Assembly: GCF_014279835.1 (NCBI RefSeq)
Contig: NZ_CP047942.1
Coordinates: 1,922,001 to 1,986,000, forward strand
DNA from: Synechococcus sp. MVIR-18-1
GTDB taxonomy: Bacteria > Cyanobacteriota > Cyanobacteriia > PCC-6307 > Cyanobiaceae
Reading direction: 5' to 3'
Length of the DNA: 64,000 nt
The position numbers and the translations under genes were made by a program. The stretch's first letter is position 1, and each line of letters opens with the position of its first letter. Positions 20,795 to 32,603 of this stretch are shown piece after piece. The notes under the pieces were generated by a model that did no database searches, was not told where the DNA came from, and saw only the letters and a list, made by a program, of their open reading frames with translations.

Positions 20795-21220
20795 TCAGCC
20801 GTCAATGACGGTCTGAAGAATCAAGGCTGGCTTGTAAAGCAGAAATCCAAGAAAGGCAGGAAGCAATTCCAACTGTGGAAGTTTTGCCGCTGCTACGACG
20901 AGAAGCACCGGCACCACAATCTGAAATCGACCAACCTGACGAGAACCGCCACCGAGCCGAGCCACGCTGCGAGCTAGAAGGCGCAGGTAAAGAAGACCGG
21001 CGCAGGATCCAACAAGCAGGCTGCGGGCCACCAATAAGTCAAATCTGAGATATGCGAACAAAGCCGCACACAATGAAATAACAAGGGTGACCAACATCAA
21101 GCGTCGCTGAAGTCGGGCATAGCCCTCCATTCCGGAGTCGGTCGGGGCAGTTGCCTCGTCCAAGTCAGTGGAGGTCGGTGCCTGCAAGCAGCGCCTGAGA
21201 AAGCGCGCGGAATCTATCAC
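20795..21220 (-). CDS. atpI: ATP synthase accessory protein AtpI (Atp1)
   Basis: A small membrane protein (about 141 residues) found at the head of cyanobacterial atp operons, thought to help c-ring assembly. It has four likely membrane segments from residue 38 on ([32 protein letters not shown] and two more). The GTG start overlaps the methyltransferase stop by 4 bases (GTGA). An ATG at 21130 ([10 protein letters not shown]) would remove 30 poorly hydrophobic residues and is the main alternative. Confidence 0.85.
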   Translation of the reverse strand: MIDSARFLRRCLQAPTSTDLDEATAPTDSGMEGYARLQRRLMLVTLVISLCAALFAYLRFDLLVARSLLVGSCAGLLYLRLLARSVARLGGGSRQVGRFQIVVPVLLVVAAAKLPQLELLPAFLGFLLYKPALILQTVIDG

Positions 21221-22437
21221 GCGTTTCCGCCAGATCCTCCATGACCAACCTCCAGCAAAAGCAATCTTTTGCTCATGAGATCTCTCGCCAGAGGGACTGT
21301 TTTCTCTGTCCCACTAAGGATTCCGAGTGGAACTTCAGGGTTTTCATCCACCAAACGGAGCAGGTTTAATTCCTCATCTGAAATAGAGATGGGTTCAAAA
21401 TCTGGCCCCAACATGCTGTTGGAAGGCCACCCCCAAAGACATGGCTGGCGTCGACCACTTGCTTGGAGCAGCGTTTCGTCGTTGTCCCAAAGCAACGGCT
21501 GAACAGGTTGGGCACTTACAAAAAACTCAAAATGACTGATATCGGGGTCAAGCTGTTCGACCAGTGCCCATTGGTCCGCAAGCGGTAAAGATTGTGCTCG
21601 GGATAGCAATTCACCCTTGAGCAATCGAGCAGGGTCCCAGACAGATGGGTTCGAGAAACCAGCGAAGTAGAGCCCCGATGCCTCGATCAAAGCCATCAAC
21701 CTTTCGAGGTCATAACTAGTTTCCTGAGGATGCAAATACATATCGGCAAAGTTGGCATCAGCGTGGGTATCGAGCGCCCATCGCTGTTCATGGGTGCGAC
21801 GCAACCGATTGGTCTCAGGCAAGCCTGAAAACAACTCACGACCCAACATCAAGCCGTTGGCGCCTGTCCCCGCATCCAAAAGCTCCAGGGCTTGCTGCGT
21901 GCGATGAATCTCCCAACGGCCTGCATCGGCATAGAGAAACAAATGCAAAAGCCCCTGAGGGGCTAGTCGCTGTCCAAGCGCCTTCAATCCAGCCAACGGG
22001 TCGCGCAAGTGATGCAGAACCCCTACGGAGTTGATGTAATCAAAACGGCCTTCCTCTTGAAGATCCAACAGGCTGCATTGTTCTTGGCGAAGAGATCTGA
22101 CCTGGTCAGCGCCTCCAGAACGGCGCAGCCGCTCCCGCGCCACATCGAGCGCTCCCGCACTGATGTCTACGGCCAAAATCTCTGCCCCTGAATTGAGGTG
22201 GCAGAGATAGTCCGTGCTGACACCTGTGCCACACCCGGCATCAAGGATGCGAATGGAACCCGGATTGGAATCCTGCGCTTTGAGCCCACCTCTCACCGCA
22301 GCGAGCACGCTGTCGTGGCACCAGCGCCAGTTGTATCCAGGAGGAGGGCCGTCTTGAAGCGGATCTGCTGGATAGGGAAAGCGGTCATAAAAGTCGCTCA
22401 CCACAGGGGTAGCCACATCCGAGGGTGGGGTGTTCAT
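21217..22437 (-). CDS. Class I SAM-dependent methyltransferase
   Basis: A 406-residue protein. The SAM-binding motif ILDAGCGTGVSTDYL, the acidic AVDIS and NSVGVLHHLRDP lie in the first 160 residues. The C-terminal 200 residues are a separate, less conserved region (DMYLHPQETSYDLERL). The substrate is unknown. It lies directly upstream of atpI with a 4-base overlap, and diverges from apcE. Confidence 0.85.
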   Translation of the reverse strand: MNTPPSDVATPVVSDFYDRFPYPADPLQDGPPPGYNWRWCHDSVLAAVRGGLKAQDSNPGSIRILDAGCGTGVSTDYLCHLNSGAEILAVDISAGALDVARERLRRSGGADQVRSLRQEQCSLLDLQEEGRFDYINSVGVLHHLRDPLAGLKALGQRLAPQGLLHLFLYADAGRWEIHRTQQALELLDAGTGANGLMLGRELFSGLPETNRLRRTHEQRWALDTHADANFADMYLHPQETSYDLERLMALIEASGLYFAGFSNPSVWDPARLLKGELLSRAQSLPLADQWALVEQLDPDISHFEFFVSAQPVQPLLWDNDETLLQASGRRQPCLWGWPSNSMLGPDFEPISISDEELNLLRLVDENPEVPLGILSGTEKTVPLARDLMSKRLLLLEVGHGGSGGNA

Positions 22438-22594
22438 AAGGCCGCCGATTCTGGGAGTAAACGCTCAAGGGAGCATTTCATGGGAGATCGCCATCGCACC
22501 CGAAAGCTCATCAGAGCTGCAAACATTTGTTCATGGCTGCCCAGAAGGCTGAGTGATGGGCCGTAACCTGACTCGATCCGGCTTGCTCTCGTTC

Positions 22595-25504
22595 ATGACA
22601 GTGACCGCTAGTAGCGGCAGCCCAAGGGTTTCCCCTCAGCTGTACGACACCCTGCCGCTCTCCAGTGTCCGTCGGGCTGAGCAACAAGACCGCTTTCCAG
22701 ACGGTGGTGAACTCGACACCCTGATCACCTTTTTCAGAAGTGGAAACGATCGGCTTGATGCAGCTCGGCTACTAGCCAGCAATGCGGAATCGATCGTTGC
22801 CCGTGCCGCCAATCGAATCTTTGTAGGTGGCACCCCTCTCTCGTTTTTGGAGGAACCACTCAGCACTGGAGAAGTGGCAGCCACTAGCGCTACTCCATTG
22901 GCAGCTGATCAGGTTGCGTTTCAAGACTCGGTCCGCACCTTTACGGGCAGCGAGTCTGGAAATACAAATGGAAATTTCATCAGCAGACTGCTTCAAAGCA
23001 GCGATGACGGCGATGTACGCGTCGTTTTACCCACAGGCTTTACCGCCATCAGCGTGGCGAAATATGGCCCAGGGAATATGCGTAAATCCGTGCGCGACCT
23101 GGGATGGTTCCTGCGTTACGTGGGGTATGCCTTAGTTGCCGGAGACCCAAGCATTCTCGCGGTGAACACTCGGGGGTTGCGAGACGTTCTTGAAAAGGGC
23201 TGCTCCCTTCTCGCAACAAACGTGGCACTGCAAGAAATGCGGGCGGCGGCAGCGGCTCTCTTGAAAGAGCGGCCTGAGGCACGTCGACTAGCGATCGAAT
23301 GCTTTGACGTGCTGCTCAAAGAGCTTGCTGTTCCAACACCTTCAACGCGCCAGAAACTAGGAAGCTCTGTTCGTCAGGGACTTCAGCTCCCTGCGATCTA
23401 TGCCTTAGCTGCTGAAACAGCTCAGCGCTTTGAAATGCGTCCGGGACTATCCGGAGCTGAAAAGGCAGAGGTTGTTCGCGCCGCCTATCGGCAGGTGTTC
23501 GAACGTGACATCGCCAAGGGCTACTCACAAACACCCAGTGAAGTGGAAGCCAGCCAGCTCGTCCAAGGCAAATTGTCCATGCGCGAATTTATTCGTGCTC
23601 TGGGGAAAAGCAACGAATACAGAACCCAATTTTATGGACCCTTTGTTAACAGCCGGGTCGTCGAGCTTGCTTATAGACATTTTCTAGGCCGTGGGATTAG
23701 TTCTCTGGAAGAATTCCGCAAGGCGTTCTCGATCGTCAGCAACCAGGGGCTCAACGGGCTTGTTGATGTGCTGATTAATGGAGCTGAGTACGCCCAAACC
23801 TTTGGGGAGGAAACCGTTCCTTACCTGCGCGATCTCGGTGAAGAAGCCCAAGAAAGTGCTGGCTGGGGTTCCAATCGCCGTTTGTTCCGTTTCAGCGCTC
23901 CCTTTGAATCGGCACCCCAATACGTCACTCTCTACGCGTCCTACCGCCAGCCCCTAGGAGACCAGCACGTCTATGGCGGCGGAAATGATCCGATCGGCAA
24001 TCAATACGGCGCAATTTTCCCGTCTTCCACAGCATCGGTTTCAACACGCCCAGCGCCGTTTAGCTACAGCACCCGTCGCCTGCTTGTAAGCAATGGCCTC
24101 GCCCAACCTGGGCAAATGGACAGTCCACAGTTCCGCAGCAGCCGGCCGCGCCGACTTGGGCCCACTGTTGTACGCCTACAGCAGATCGCCACTGGGGGAA
24201 ATTCGCTTCCACGCCGAGGCGGACAACCCAGTATTCGCGGCACAGAATCCAGCACCCAAGCTGTGATTAAAGCTGTTTACGTGCAGGTCCTTGGAAACAC
24301 CGGCTACTCCGGAGAAAGAGTTGAAAGCGCTGAGAACAGACTGGAGAACGGCGATATCAACTTGCGTGAGTTCATTCGCCAAGTCGCCTGCTCCAACCCC
24401 TTCCGTCGTCGCTATTGGGAAGGCCTCTACATCACGAAGGCCATCGAAGTGATCCATCGGCGGTTACTCGGCCGACCCACCTTTGGCCGCTGGGAAATTG
24501 ATGCTCTGTTCGACACCGCTGCTCGCAAAGGCTTCTACGGCGTTGTTGAGGCCCTCATTAACGGCAAAGAGTTTTCTGACTGCTTCGGTGATGACACGGT
24601 TCCCTATGAACGCTTTATCACCCCTAATGACCTCACCGTAAGGCGCGCTCCAGGGCTTCGCCGAGACGTGCAGGTTGAGCGCATAGCCGATACGACCCTG
24701 CGCCAGCGCCCCGATCCCATTCGAAGCGACAAGTTTGTGGGTTCTAGCGATGTCACGACAAGAAATCTGAGTTCAGGTAAAGACGTGAGCGACATGTGGG
24801 CAACTGGCTTAAAAAGTGCCTCCCCTGCCACGCAATGGAAGATCTTGATGCGCACTCGTGGAAGGCAATCCACCTCACCCGGCACATCTCCATTCGTTCC
24901 GATCAGTAGCAAAAAGACTGGTAGCACTAAGTCCAATACAGCCGATGCTCAGCTGCGTGCAGCCCTTCCCATTGGCAAGGCAGAAGGCTATCTCTTCCGC
25001 GGTGGTCTCCCAACAATCCCAACGCTACGAAGACCTTTTGACGAAAGCGATTTGCGCCAAGTCGTCGACGCTACTTATCAACAATTGCTCAACAAAGTTC
25101 CGCTCGAACAACAAAGAATGGTTATCGCCGAGTCCAAGCTTCGCGATGGGCAGATTGACCTGGCTGGATTTGTTGAAGCCGTAGCACTTGGCGATGAGTT
25201 CCAGGAGCGACTGTTCTGCATGGCACCTCTTCGAGCCGCCACCGCAGCTTCATTGGCTTTATTGGGAAGAGCCTCAACGCCTTCAGAGACCAGTCGCTTC
25301 TTGAGAATCCGATTTGAATCAGGTCAGCCAGCTGCCGTCAGTGACTTCTTAGCCCAAAGGACTGCAAACACAGAATCATCAAGCCTTCCGGGGCTCGATG
25401 GAATGAACACCCAACAAGGAGTCCCTCAGGAAACGATCACTCGCACCGCATCTCTCTATCGAGGCCCAGCGGGCATGACTCCGCCACCACAAAAAGCTCT
25501 TTGA
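22595..25504 (+). CDS. apcE: Phycobilisome core-membrane linker (LCM, ApcE)
   Basis: The large protein that anchors and organises the phycobilisome core and passes energy to the photosystems. An N-terminal phycobilin-binding domain (about 1-250) has the chromophore Cys at about 203 in LEKGCSLLATNVAL. Three linker repeats follow, at about 283-420 (PGLSGAEKAEVVRAAYRQVFERD), 553-675 and 810-930, joined by arms rich in Ser, Arg and Pro. Three repeats predict a tricylindrical core. The ATG 22595 (MTVTASSG) is chosen over an upstream ATG at 22553. About 969 residues. Confidence 0.97.
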   Translation: MTVTASSGSPRVSPQLYDTLPLSSVRRAEQQDRFPDGGELDTLITFFRSGNDRLDAARLLASNAESIVARAANRIFVGGTPLSFLEEPLSTGEVAATSATPLAADQVAFQDSVRTFTGSESGNTNGNFISRLLQSSDDGDVRVVLPTGFTAISVAKYGPGNMRKSVRDLGWFLRYVGYALVAGDPSILAVNTRGLRDVLEKGCSLLATNVALQEMRAAAAALLKERPEARRLAIECFDVLLKELAVPTPSTRQKLGSSVRQGLQLPAIYALAAETAQRFEMRPGLSGAEKAEVVRAAYRQVFERDIAKGYSQTPSEVEASQLVQGKLSMREFIRALGKSNEYRTQFYGPFVNSRVVELAYRHFLGRGISSLEEFRKAFSIVSNQGLNGLVDVLINGAEYAQTFGEETVPYLRDLGEEAQESAGWGSNRRLFRFSAPFESAPQYVTLYASYRQPLGDQHVYGGGNDPIGNQYGAIFPSSTASVSTRPAPFSYSTRRLLVSNGLAQPGQMDSPQFRSSRPRRLGPTVVRLQQIATGGNSLPRRGGQPSIRGTESSTQAVIKAVYVQVLGNTGYSGERVESAENRLENGDINLREFIRQVACSNPFRRRYWEGLYITKAIEVIHRRLLGRPTFGRWEIDALFDTAARKGFYGVVEALINGKEFSDCFGDDTVPYERFITPNDLTVRRAPGLRRDVQVERIADTTLRQRPDPIRSDKFVGSSDVTTRNLSSGKDVSDMWATGLKSASPATQWKILMRTRGRQSTSPGTSPFVPISSKKTGSTKSNTADAQLRAALPIGKAEGYLFRGGLPTIPTLRRPFDESDLRQVVDATYQQLLNKVPLEQQRMVIAESKLRDGQIDLAGFVEAVALGDEFQERLFCMAPLRAATAASLALLGRASTPSETSRFLRIRFESGQPAAVSDFLAQRTANTESSSLPGLDGMNTQQGVPQETITRTASLYRGPAGMTPPPQKAL

Positions 25505-25533
25505 TGTTATTTATTTCCTAAAAAATCACAGGA

Positions 25534-25577
25534 AGCAATAAAAACGCCGGAATTAAATCTCCGGCTTTTTTATTGCT
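25534..25577 (+). terminator. Terminator between apcE and apcA
   Basis: GCAATAAAAACGCCGGA and TCCGGCTTTTTTATTGC form a long stem with a T-run, 30 bases after the apcE stop. It would separate or reduce read-through into apcA. Confidence 0.9.
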
Positions 25578-25915
25578 TTGTTGTCAAAAACTCTAAGCGA
25601 AAGCCCTTTGACTCCATCACATTTTCGCTTTCCGAACAAGCAGTGAAGATCTGTTACCGATGTCAATTCAGATGGGCAGATTGCACGAAAATATCTTTGG
25701 AAGAGGCCGGCTCAACTTCATCAAGTCGACCCAGCCCCGACCCGCGGAACGTCAACAGATACAACATCTGCAGGCCTTTCGTCTCGGATCTTCTGATCCA
25801 CCCCCTTGCGGCCTTTAAGCTGCTCCACGATCTCCTCGGAGATCTACCAACCACACCCATCACTCACCGGATATCGGTCTCCTACGGGTGGCCGCTTGTT
25901 TCGAGGTAGAACTGC
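25578..25915 (+). promoter_or_regulatory. Likely promoter and leader of the apcA-apcB-apcC operon
   Basis: 338 bases without a gene between the apcE terminator and apcA. No specific operator was recognised. A Shine-Dalgarno sequence GAGGT (25903-25907) precedes the apcA ATG by 8 bases. A promoter must lie here because of the upstream terminator. Confidence 0.5.
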
Positions 25916-26401
25916 ATGAGCATCGTCTCCAACTCGATCATCAACGCGGACGCCGAAGCCCGCTACTTAAGCCCTGGCGAACTGGACCAAATCAAGTCCT
26001 TCGTCACCGGCGGCCAGCGGCGCCTGCGTGTAGCCCAGGTTCTCAGCGAGAGCCGGGAACGCATCGTCAAAACAGCAGGCGGCCAGCTGTTCCAGAAGCG
26101 TCCTGATGTCATCTCTCCAGGCGGTAACGCCTACGGCGAAGAGATGACCGCAACCTGTTTGCGGGACATGGATTACTACCTCCGCCTGGTCACCTACGGC
26201 GTAGTGGCAGGCGATGTCACTCCGATCGAAGAGATTGGCGTCATTGGCGCCCGTGAGCTCTATCGCTCACTTGGCACTCCACTCGAAGCCATGGCTGAGT
26301 CTGTGCGCGAAATGAAGTCAGTCGCCATGGGCATCCTCACCGGCTCAGACGCCGAAGAGGCTGGTTTTTACTTCGATTACGTGATTGGCTCCCTCGCCTA
26401 A
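25916..26401 (+). CDS. apcA: Allophycocyanin alpha subunit
   Basis: A 161-residue phycobiliprotein of the phycobilisome core. It carries phycocyanobilin on the Cys in [13 protein letters not shown]. The start [23 protein letters not shown] is characteristic. Preceded by a good Shine-Dalgarno sequence; forms the operon with apcB and apcC. Confidence 0.99.
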   Translation: MSIVSNSIINADAEARYLSPGELDQIKSFVTGGQRRLRVAQVLSESRERIVKTAGGQLFQKRPDVISPGGNAYGEEMTATCLRDMDYYLRLVTYGVVAGDVTPIEEIGVIGARELYRSLGTPLEAMAESVREMKSVAMGILTGSDAEEAGFYFDYVIGSLA

Positions 26402-26442
26402 ATCAACGGAACCATCACCTCTCCACGTCACTTCTCTGATCC

Positions 26443-26931
26443 ATGCAAGACGCGATCACCAACGTCATCAACAAGTCGGACGTTCAGGGCCTGTATTTGG
26501 ACACCACGTCCATGAGCAGCCTCGAGTCGTATTTCGCCAGTGGCGAACTACGCGTCAAGGCTGCAACAACGATTAGCACTAACGCATCTTTGATCATCAA
26601 AGATGCTGTTGCTAATGCTCTGCTGTATTCGGACATCACCCGTCCAGGCGGCAACATGTACACCACGCGTCGCTATGCAGCCTGCATTCGCGACCTGGAT
26701 TACTACCTGCGCTATTCCACCTACGCGATGCTCGCCGGTGATACCTCAATCCTTGATGAGCGTGTTCTGAACGGTCTTAAGGAGACCTACAACTCCTTGG
26801 GCGTGCCAATCGGCGCAACCGTCCAGGCCATTCAAGCCATGAAGCAAGTCACGGCTTCCCTCGTCGGCCCCGATGCCGGCAAGGAGATGGGTGTCTACTT
26901 CGACTACATCTGTTCTGGACTTGGCAACTGA
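26443..26931 (+). CDS. apcB: Allophycocyanin beta subunit
   Basis: A 162-residue partner of ApcA. The chromophore Cys is in [13 protein letters not shown], and the conserved Asn-methylation region lies around NMYTTRR. It overlaps apcC by one base (TGATG). Confidence 0.99.
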   Translation: MQDAITNVINKSDVQGLYLDTTSMSSLESYFASGELRVKAATTISTNASLIIKDAVANALLYSDITRPGGNMYTTRRYAACIRDLDYYLRYSTYAMLAGDTSILDERVLNGLKETYNSLGVPIGATVQAIQAMKQVTASLVGPDAGKEMGVYFDYICSGLGN

Positions 26932-27131
26932 TGCGTCTCTTCAAGGTCACAGCCTGCATCCCCTCTCCTGAGAAGGTTCGTTCACAGCGTGAGTTGCAGA
27001 ACACCTTTTTCACCAAGTGGGTTCCCTACGAGAGCTGGTTCGCTGAACAACAGCGCATCCAGAAGCAAGGTGGCCGCATCATCAAAGTTGAACTTTGTAC
27101 CGGTGGCCGTCAGGTCAACGTTGGAAATTAA
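26931..27131 (+). CDS. apcC: Allophycocyanin core linker (LC7.8)
   Basis: A 66-residue linker with a CpcD-like fold that caps allophycocyanin trimers. The sequence RLFKVTACIPSPEKVRSQRELQNTFFTKWVPY is diagnostic. It is the last gene of the operon. Confidence 0.97.
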   Translation: MRLFKVTACIPSPEKVRSQRELQNTFFTKWVPYESWFAEQQRIQKQGGRIIKVELCTGGRQVNVGN

Positions 27132-27159
27132 CAACCAACACCTTTCATTGCAACACCAC

Positions 27160-27184
27160 AACCCGGCCTAGGTCGGGTTTTTTT
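27160..27184 (+). terminator. Terminator of the apcA-apcB-apcC operon
   Basis: AACCCG and CGGGTT flank an 8-base loop and are followed by a run of T, 29 bases after the apcC stop. Confidence 0.88.
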
Positions 27185-27253
27185 GTTGTATTGGCTTGGC
27201 AAAACGTTCAGAGGGCGGCTCAATAGAAGCCGGACTCTTCATCACTTCATCTC

Positions 27254-28498
27254 TTGAGCGACACCAGCGTGACCTCCAGAAGGAGCCGGCCCACGCGGAA
27301 GAGGGCTCTACAAGGCCCTAAGAACTCGGCATCTAATCCGCGTAGCTTCTGGCAACGTTTGCTGCCTCTTGATTGGTCCCTTTGGCCAACAGAGGCGAGG
27401 CTCCTGCTGAGTCTCACAGCCATCTGGTGCGTTGCTGGATTGTTGGTGTTGGCATCCGCCAGCTGGTGGGTTGCCGCTCGCGAACAAGGAGAAGGGGCGT
27501 ACTACCTGAAACGCCAGCTGGTCTGGATGGTGGCTAGCTGGAGCCTGATGGCGTTCGTTGCTTCCACAACGCTTAGACGTTGGCTCAAAATCGCCGGCCC
27601 TGGCCTATGGATCGGCTGCCTGATGGTGGCAGCCACCTTGGTCATGGGCACCACGGTGAATGGAGCAAGTCGCTGGCTGGTGATCGGTCCCATCCAGATC
27701 CAACCATCAGAGTTGGTGAAGCCATTTGTCGTTCTTCAGGCTGCCAATCTCTTCGCCCATTGGAAGCGGAACGCACTCGATCAAAAACTGCTCTGGCTAG
27801 CAAGCTTCGCCATCCTCGTTCTGCTGATCCTCAAACAGCCGAACCTGAGCACCGCGGCCCTGATCGGTCTGTTGATCTGGTTGATGGCTTTTTCAGCAGG
27901 GCTTCCCCTGCTTCAACTGTTTGGAACCGCACTGGCCGGAGGCATGCTCGGGATCAGCAGCATCCTGATCAATGAATACCAGCGCATCAGGGTGATCTCG
28001 TTTCTAAATCCTTGGAACGATCCCCAGGGGGATGGCTATCAACTCATTCAAAGCCTGCTGGCGATTGGATCAGGGGGAACTTTTGGCCAGGGATTCGGGC
28101 TATCAACCCAGAAACTTCAATATCTGCCCATCCAAAGCACAGATTTTATTTTCGCTGTCTATGCCGAAGAGTTCGGGTTCGTCGGGTCTGTGATGTTGCT
28201 GGTCTTTCTAATGTTGATGGGCTTCTTGGGGCTACGTGTTGCCTTGCGCTGCCGAAGCAACCAGGCAAGGCTTACAGCCATTGGCTGTTCAACCCTGCTG
28301 GTTGGACAGTCCCTGATGAATATTGCAGTGGCCTCAGGGGCCATGCCCACAACAGGCCTCCCACTCCCACTGGTCAGCTACGGAGGAAATTCGTTGCTCT
28401 CCAGCATGGTGATTATTGGCTTATTGATCCGATGCTCACTCGAGTCCACCGGCTTAATCGGTGGTCGCAGCCTCCGCGAGCAACAGCGTCGTGGATAA
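27254..28498 (+). CDS. ftsW: FtsW/RodA/SpoVE-family peptidoglycan polymerase (FtsW-like)
   Basis: A 414-residue SEDS protein with about ten membrane helices. Signatures: GASRWLVIGPIQIQPSELVK, SFLNPWNDPQGDGYQLIQSL, STDFIFAVYAEEFGF and PTTGLPLPLVSYGGNS. Such proteins polymerise glycan strands at the division site. The start is TTG (27254); a GTG 15 bases on is possible. The N-terminus is a basic 35-residue tail. Confidence 0.92.
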   Translation: MSDTSVTSRRSRPTRKRALQGPKNSASNPRSFWQRLLPLDWSLWPTEARLLLSLTAIWCVAGLLVLASASWWVAAREQGEGAYYLKRQLVWMVASWSLMAFVASTTLRRWLKIAGPGLWIGCLMVAATLVMGTTVNGASRWLVIGPIQIQPSELVKPFVVLQAANLFAHWKRNALDQKLLWLASFAILVLLILKQPNLSTAALIGLLIWLMAFSAGLPLLQLFGTALAGGMLGISSILINEYQRIRVISFLNPWNDPQGDGYQLIQSLLAIGSGGTFGQGFGLSTQKLQYLPIQSTDFIFAVYAEEFGFVGSVMLLVFLMLMGFLGLRVALRCRSNQARLTAIGCSTLLVGQSLMNIAVASGAMPTTGLPLPLVSYGGNSLLSSMVIIGLLIRCSLESTGLIGGRSLREQQRRG

Positions 28499-28557
28499 GG
28501 TGATCTTGAATTGAGCCCGGCCTCACCGGTACAACCATTTCCTCATTCGAGCTGGCA

Positions 28558-29256
28558 TTGTCCGACCTTGCGCGCAGCAGCGAGCAACTGCTCAACCATG
28601 CGCTGCAGCAGCCTGGTCCCATCACCGTGGCTCTTGTCTTTGCAGGAGGAGCCTTAACCAGCCTGGGCCCTTGTTCCCTGTCTTTGCTGCCGGTCACGCT
28701 CGCCTACCTAGCCGGATTCGATAGCAAGCAGAAACCTTGGCAACGCAGCCTGTCATTTTGCGCTGGCATCGTTGGTGCCCTGGTTGTTCTGGGAAGCCTG
28801 AGTGGATTGCTCGGCCGCATTTACGGTCAAGTTCCTGGTTTAGTCCCAACCGTTGTTGCGGTCTTAGCAGTGGTGATGGGACTGAATCTGCTTGGAGTCG
28901 TTCGAATCCCCCTTCCCGCCGGGCCAGACCCGATGCATTGGACTAGCAAGGTGCCAGCTCCGCTAGCACCGGTCGCTGCAGGGTTGGCATTTGGGCTCGC
29001 TGCATCACCCTGCACAACACCCGTACTGGCCGTTCTACTGGGCTGGATTGCCAGCACAGGACGCCCACTCCTCGGCGTACTGATGCTCACAAGCTTCGGG
29101 GTCGGTCAAGTGTTACCTCTGCTGCTCGCAGGCAATTTGGCAGCCTCGCTGCCACGGTTGCTGGCGTTGCGGCCCATCGGCCGGTGGGTTCCACCGATCA
29201 GTGGCGTGATCCTGCTTGCCACAGGCACTCTCACCTTATTAGCGAGACTGACCTGA
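28558..29256 (+). CDS. ccdA: Cytochrome c biogenesis thiol-disulfide transporter CcdA
   Basis: A 232-residue membrane protein with six likely helices. It passes electrons to the thylakoid lumen for apocytochrome reduction. The two conserved half-motifs with Cys are GPCSLSLLP and ASPCTTPVL. The start is probably TTG 28558. It precedes ccs1 by 4 bases, matching the System II cytochrome c maturation set. Confidence 0.92.
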   Translation: MSDLARSSEQLLNHALQQPGPITVALVFAGGALTSLGPCSLSLLPVTLAYLAGFDSKQKPWQRSLSFCAGIVGALVVLGSLSGLLGRIYGQVPGLVPTVVAVLAVVMGLNLLGVVRIPLPAGPDPMHWTSKVPAPLAPVAAGLAFGLAASPCTTPVLAVLLGWIASTGRPLLGVLMLTSFGVGQVLPLLLAGNLAASLPRLLALRPIGRWVPPISGVILLATGTLTLLARLT

Positions 29257-29260
29257 GCCG

Positions 29261-30568
29261 ATGCCTGCACTACGTCGACTCTTCGCCCTGCTCTCAGATC
29301 TTCGTTTGGCGATCCTGCTTCTGCTGCTGATTGCAGGAGCCAGCGCCCTAGGAACCATTCTTCCGCAGAACGAAGCGCCTGATTTGTATCTCGAGCGTTT
29401 CAATGCGGACCCATGGCTCGGATTGATCAATGGCGAACAGATGTTGCAACTGCAGCTGGACAGCATCTATTCCAGCGTGTGGTTTTTAAGCCTTTTGGCT
29501 TGGCTGGGATTGGCCTTGATCTTGTGCAGCTGGCGTCGTCAATGGCCAGCACTGCTCGCCACCACGCGCTGGATTGACTACCGCCAACCCAGGCAACTAA
29601 GCAAGCTGGCATTGGCCGAATCGATTCACTGTTCCGACGGTGAGTCGGCCTTAGACATGCTGAGTTCACAACTCCAGAAGCAAGGCTGGCAGGTCCAAAG
29701 GCATGAAGATCGCCTGGCTGCGAGGCGCGGCGTGATTGGCAAGGTTGGACCCCTATTGGTTCACACCGGCTTGGTGCTGCTGTTGATTGGAGCCGCATGG
29801 GGGGCACTGTCTGGAAACCGGCTGGAACGCTTCCTTGCGCCAGGCCGAGCTCTTGATCTGCTTGACCCGTCTGGCAACAACCGGCTTTCGCTCACCCTCG
29901 AGCGCTTCGCGATTGAGCGTGATCCAGCGGGACGCACCGAACAATTCCGATCAACGCTGAGGCTCGATCCACCAGGGGGCCCTTCAGAGCAGCGCATGAT
30001 CAGCGTGAATCATCCACTCCGCTATCGAGGGATGACCGTTTATCAAGCGGATTGGTCTCTAGCTGCGATCACCGTGCAGATCGGCAAGAGTCCGCAACTG
30101 CAATTACCCCTCCGTAGTTTTCCCGAACTCGGCGAACAAATTTGGGGTCTTGTGCTTCCCACACGGCCAGATGGATCCGAACCAGTACTGATGAGCACGA
30201 GCAGTGAGCAAGGCCCTGTTCAGGTGTTCGATGCCGACGGATCGCTGCTTGGCAACCTGCGACCAGGCGGAGCATCCACTGAAATCAAAGGACTGCCTCT
30301 GAGGGTGGCCGAAATCATGCCTGCGAGCGGACTGCTCCTTAAGCGTGACCCTGGGGTTCCACTCGTTTATGCAGGATTCGCGATCACACTGCTTGGCGGG
30401 GGCCTCAGCTTGATCGCAACCCGACAACTATGGGCCGTGCTCGACCCCCCACCGTTTCAAGCCTCTAACAGAAAGCTTCACATCGGTGGGCTTTGCAATC
30501 GAAATCTCGCTGGCTTCGCTGCTGAATTACCAATCCTGATCAGCAGGGTTGACGGGTCCCATGACTGA
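29261..30568 (+). CDS. ccs1: Cytochrome c biogenesis protein Ccs1/ResB
   Basis: A 435-residue System II heme-attachment protein. It has three helices near the N-terminus ([38 protein letters not shown] and a third at about 165), a large lumenal domain with [16 protein letters not shown], and a final helix near [14 protein letters not shown]. It works with CcsA, which is not in this window. The 3' end overlaps queF (opposite strand) by 29 bases. Confidence 0.93.
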   Translation: MPALRRLFALLSDLRLAILLLLLIAGASALGTILPQNEAPDLYLERFNADPWLGLINGEQMLQLQLDSIYSSVWFLSLLAWLGLALILCSWRRQWPALLATTRWIDYRQPRQLSKLALAESIHCSDGESALDMLSSQLQKQGWQVQRHEDRLAARRGVIGKVGPLLVHTGLVLLLIGAAWGALSGNRLERFLAPGRALDLLDPSGNNRLSLTLERFAIERDPAGRTEQFRSTLRLDPPGGPSEQRMISVNHPLRYRGMTVYQADWSLAAITVQIGKSPQLQLPLRSFPELGEQIWGLVLPTRPDGSEPVLMSTSSEQGPVQVFDADGSLLGNLRPGGASTEIKGLPLRVAEIMPASGLLLKRDPGVPLVYAGFAITLLGGGLSLIATRQLWAVLDPPPFQASNRKLHIGGLCNRNLAGFAAELPILISRVDGSHD

Positions 30569-30950
30569 CTCTCACAACCGTATGAACGTTGCCACGAGGG
30601 TTGAAATCAGCCTCTAGCTGCATCCAAACGGGAGCACAGGCCGTCACTAAATCATCCAATATTTGATTTGCCACCTCTTCATGGGAGATCGAAGTGTTGC
30701 GAAAGTGATTGATGTACAACTTGATCGCTTTCAGCTCAACGACTCGAGGTCCTGGCTGATAAATCAAGCGCATCACCGCGAAATCCGGATAACCCGAGAA
30801 CGGGCAGAGGCAAGTAAATTCCGGCAATTCGATCGACACCTCATAAGGGCGCCCGACCCTGGGATTGTCGAAACAGATCAACTCCGCATCTGCAATAGCC
30901 CTTTCGCCGTAGAGCGGAGTTTTGGTGAGCTCAGTGCCTGGGTTGCTCAT
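30540..30950 (-). CDS. queF: NADPH-dependent 7-cyano-7-deazaguanine reductase
   Basis: A 136-residue enzyme converting preQ0 to preQ1 in queuosine synthesis. The catalytic Cys is residue 49 in [14 protein letters not shown] (a TGQPD variant), and the NADPH motif is [15 protein letters not shown]. Short QueF type. The ATG 30950 is used. It is convergent with ccs1, with tail overlap. Confidence 0.95.
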   Translation of the reverse strand: MSNPGTELTKTPLYGERAIADAELICFDNPRVGRPYEVSIELPEFTCLCPFSGYPDFAVMRLIYQPGPRVVELKAIKLYINHFRNTSISHEEVANQILDDLVTACAPVWMQLEADFNPRGNVHTVVRVSHGTRQPC

Positions 30951-31034
30951 GAAACGAGTAAGGAAAACTCCAGCAAAAGACCCTAAAGCCACCCTTCCAA
31001 GACCGTTGAGCGGATCTCAGCACCGCCTGATTTG

Positions 31035-31048
31035 GTATCAAGGCGTAC
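31035..31048 (+). promoter_or_regulatory. Putative NtcA-binding site
   Basis: GTA, eight bases, TAC: an exact match to GTAN8TAC. It lies 53 bases before the 75-residue gene that leads into glnB, and 85 bases upstream of the queF start on the other strand. A -10 box is not clear at the usual 22-base distance. glnB is a known NtcA target in cyanobacteria. Confidence 0.55.
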
Positions 31049-31100
31049 AACTCATCGGCCGGAATGCAGGCCTAATGGGGAGGTATTCGGCTTGCTTGCA

Positions 31101-32505
<1,405 letters not shown>

Positions 32506-32603
32506 TTCGACATAAAAGCACCGTGAAACCGAAACAAATACCGGAGTTCCACCAGGAGTTCCGCAGACCTCCCTGAAAATCTTGCGAAGCCGCACGCAAG
32601 TCC

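Noticed and set aside
28885-28915. tRNA-like sequence GTTCGAATCCCCC
   Set aside because: It lies in frame inside ccdA and no cloverleaf can be built around it.
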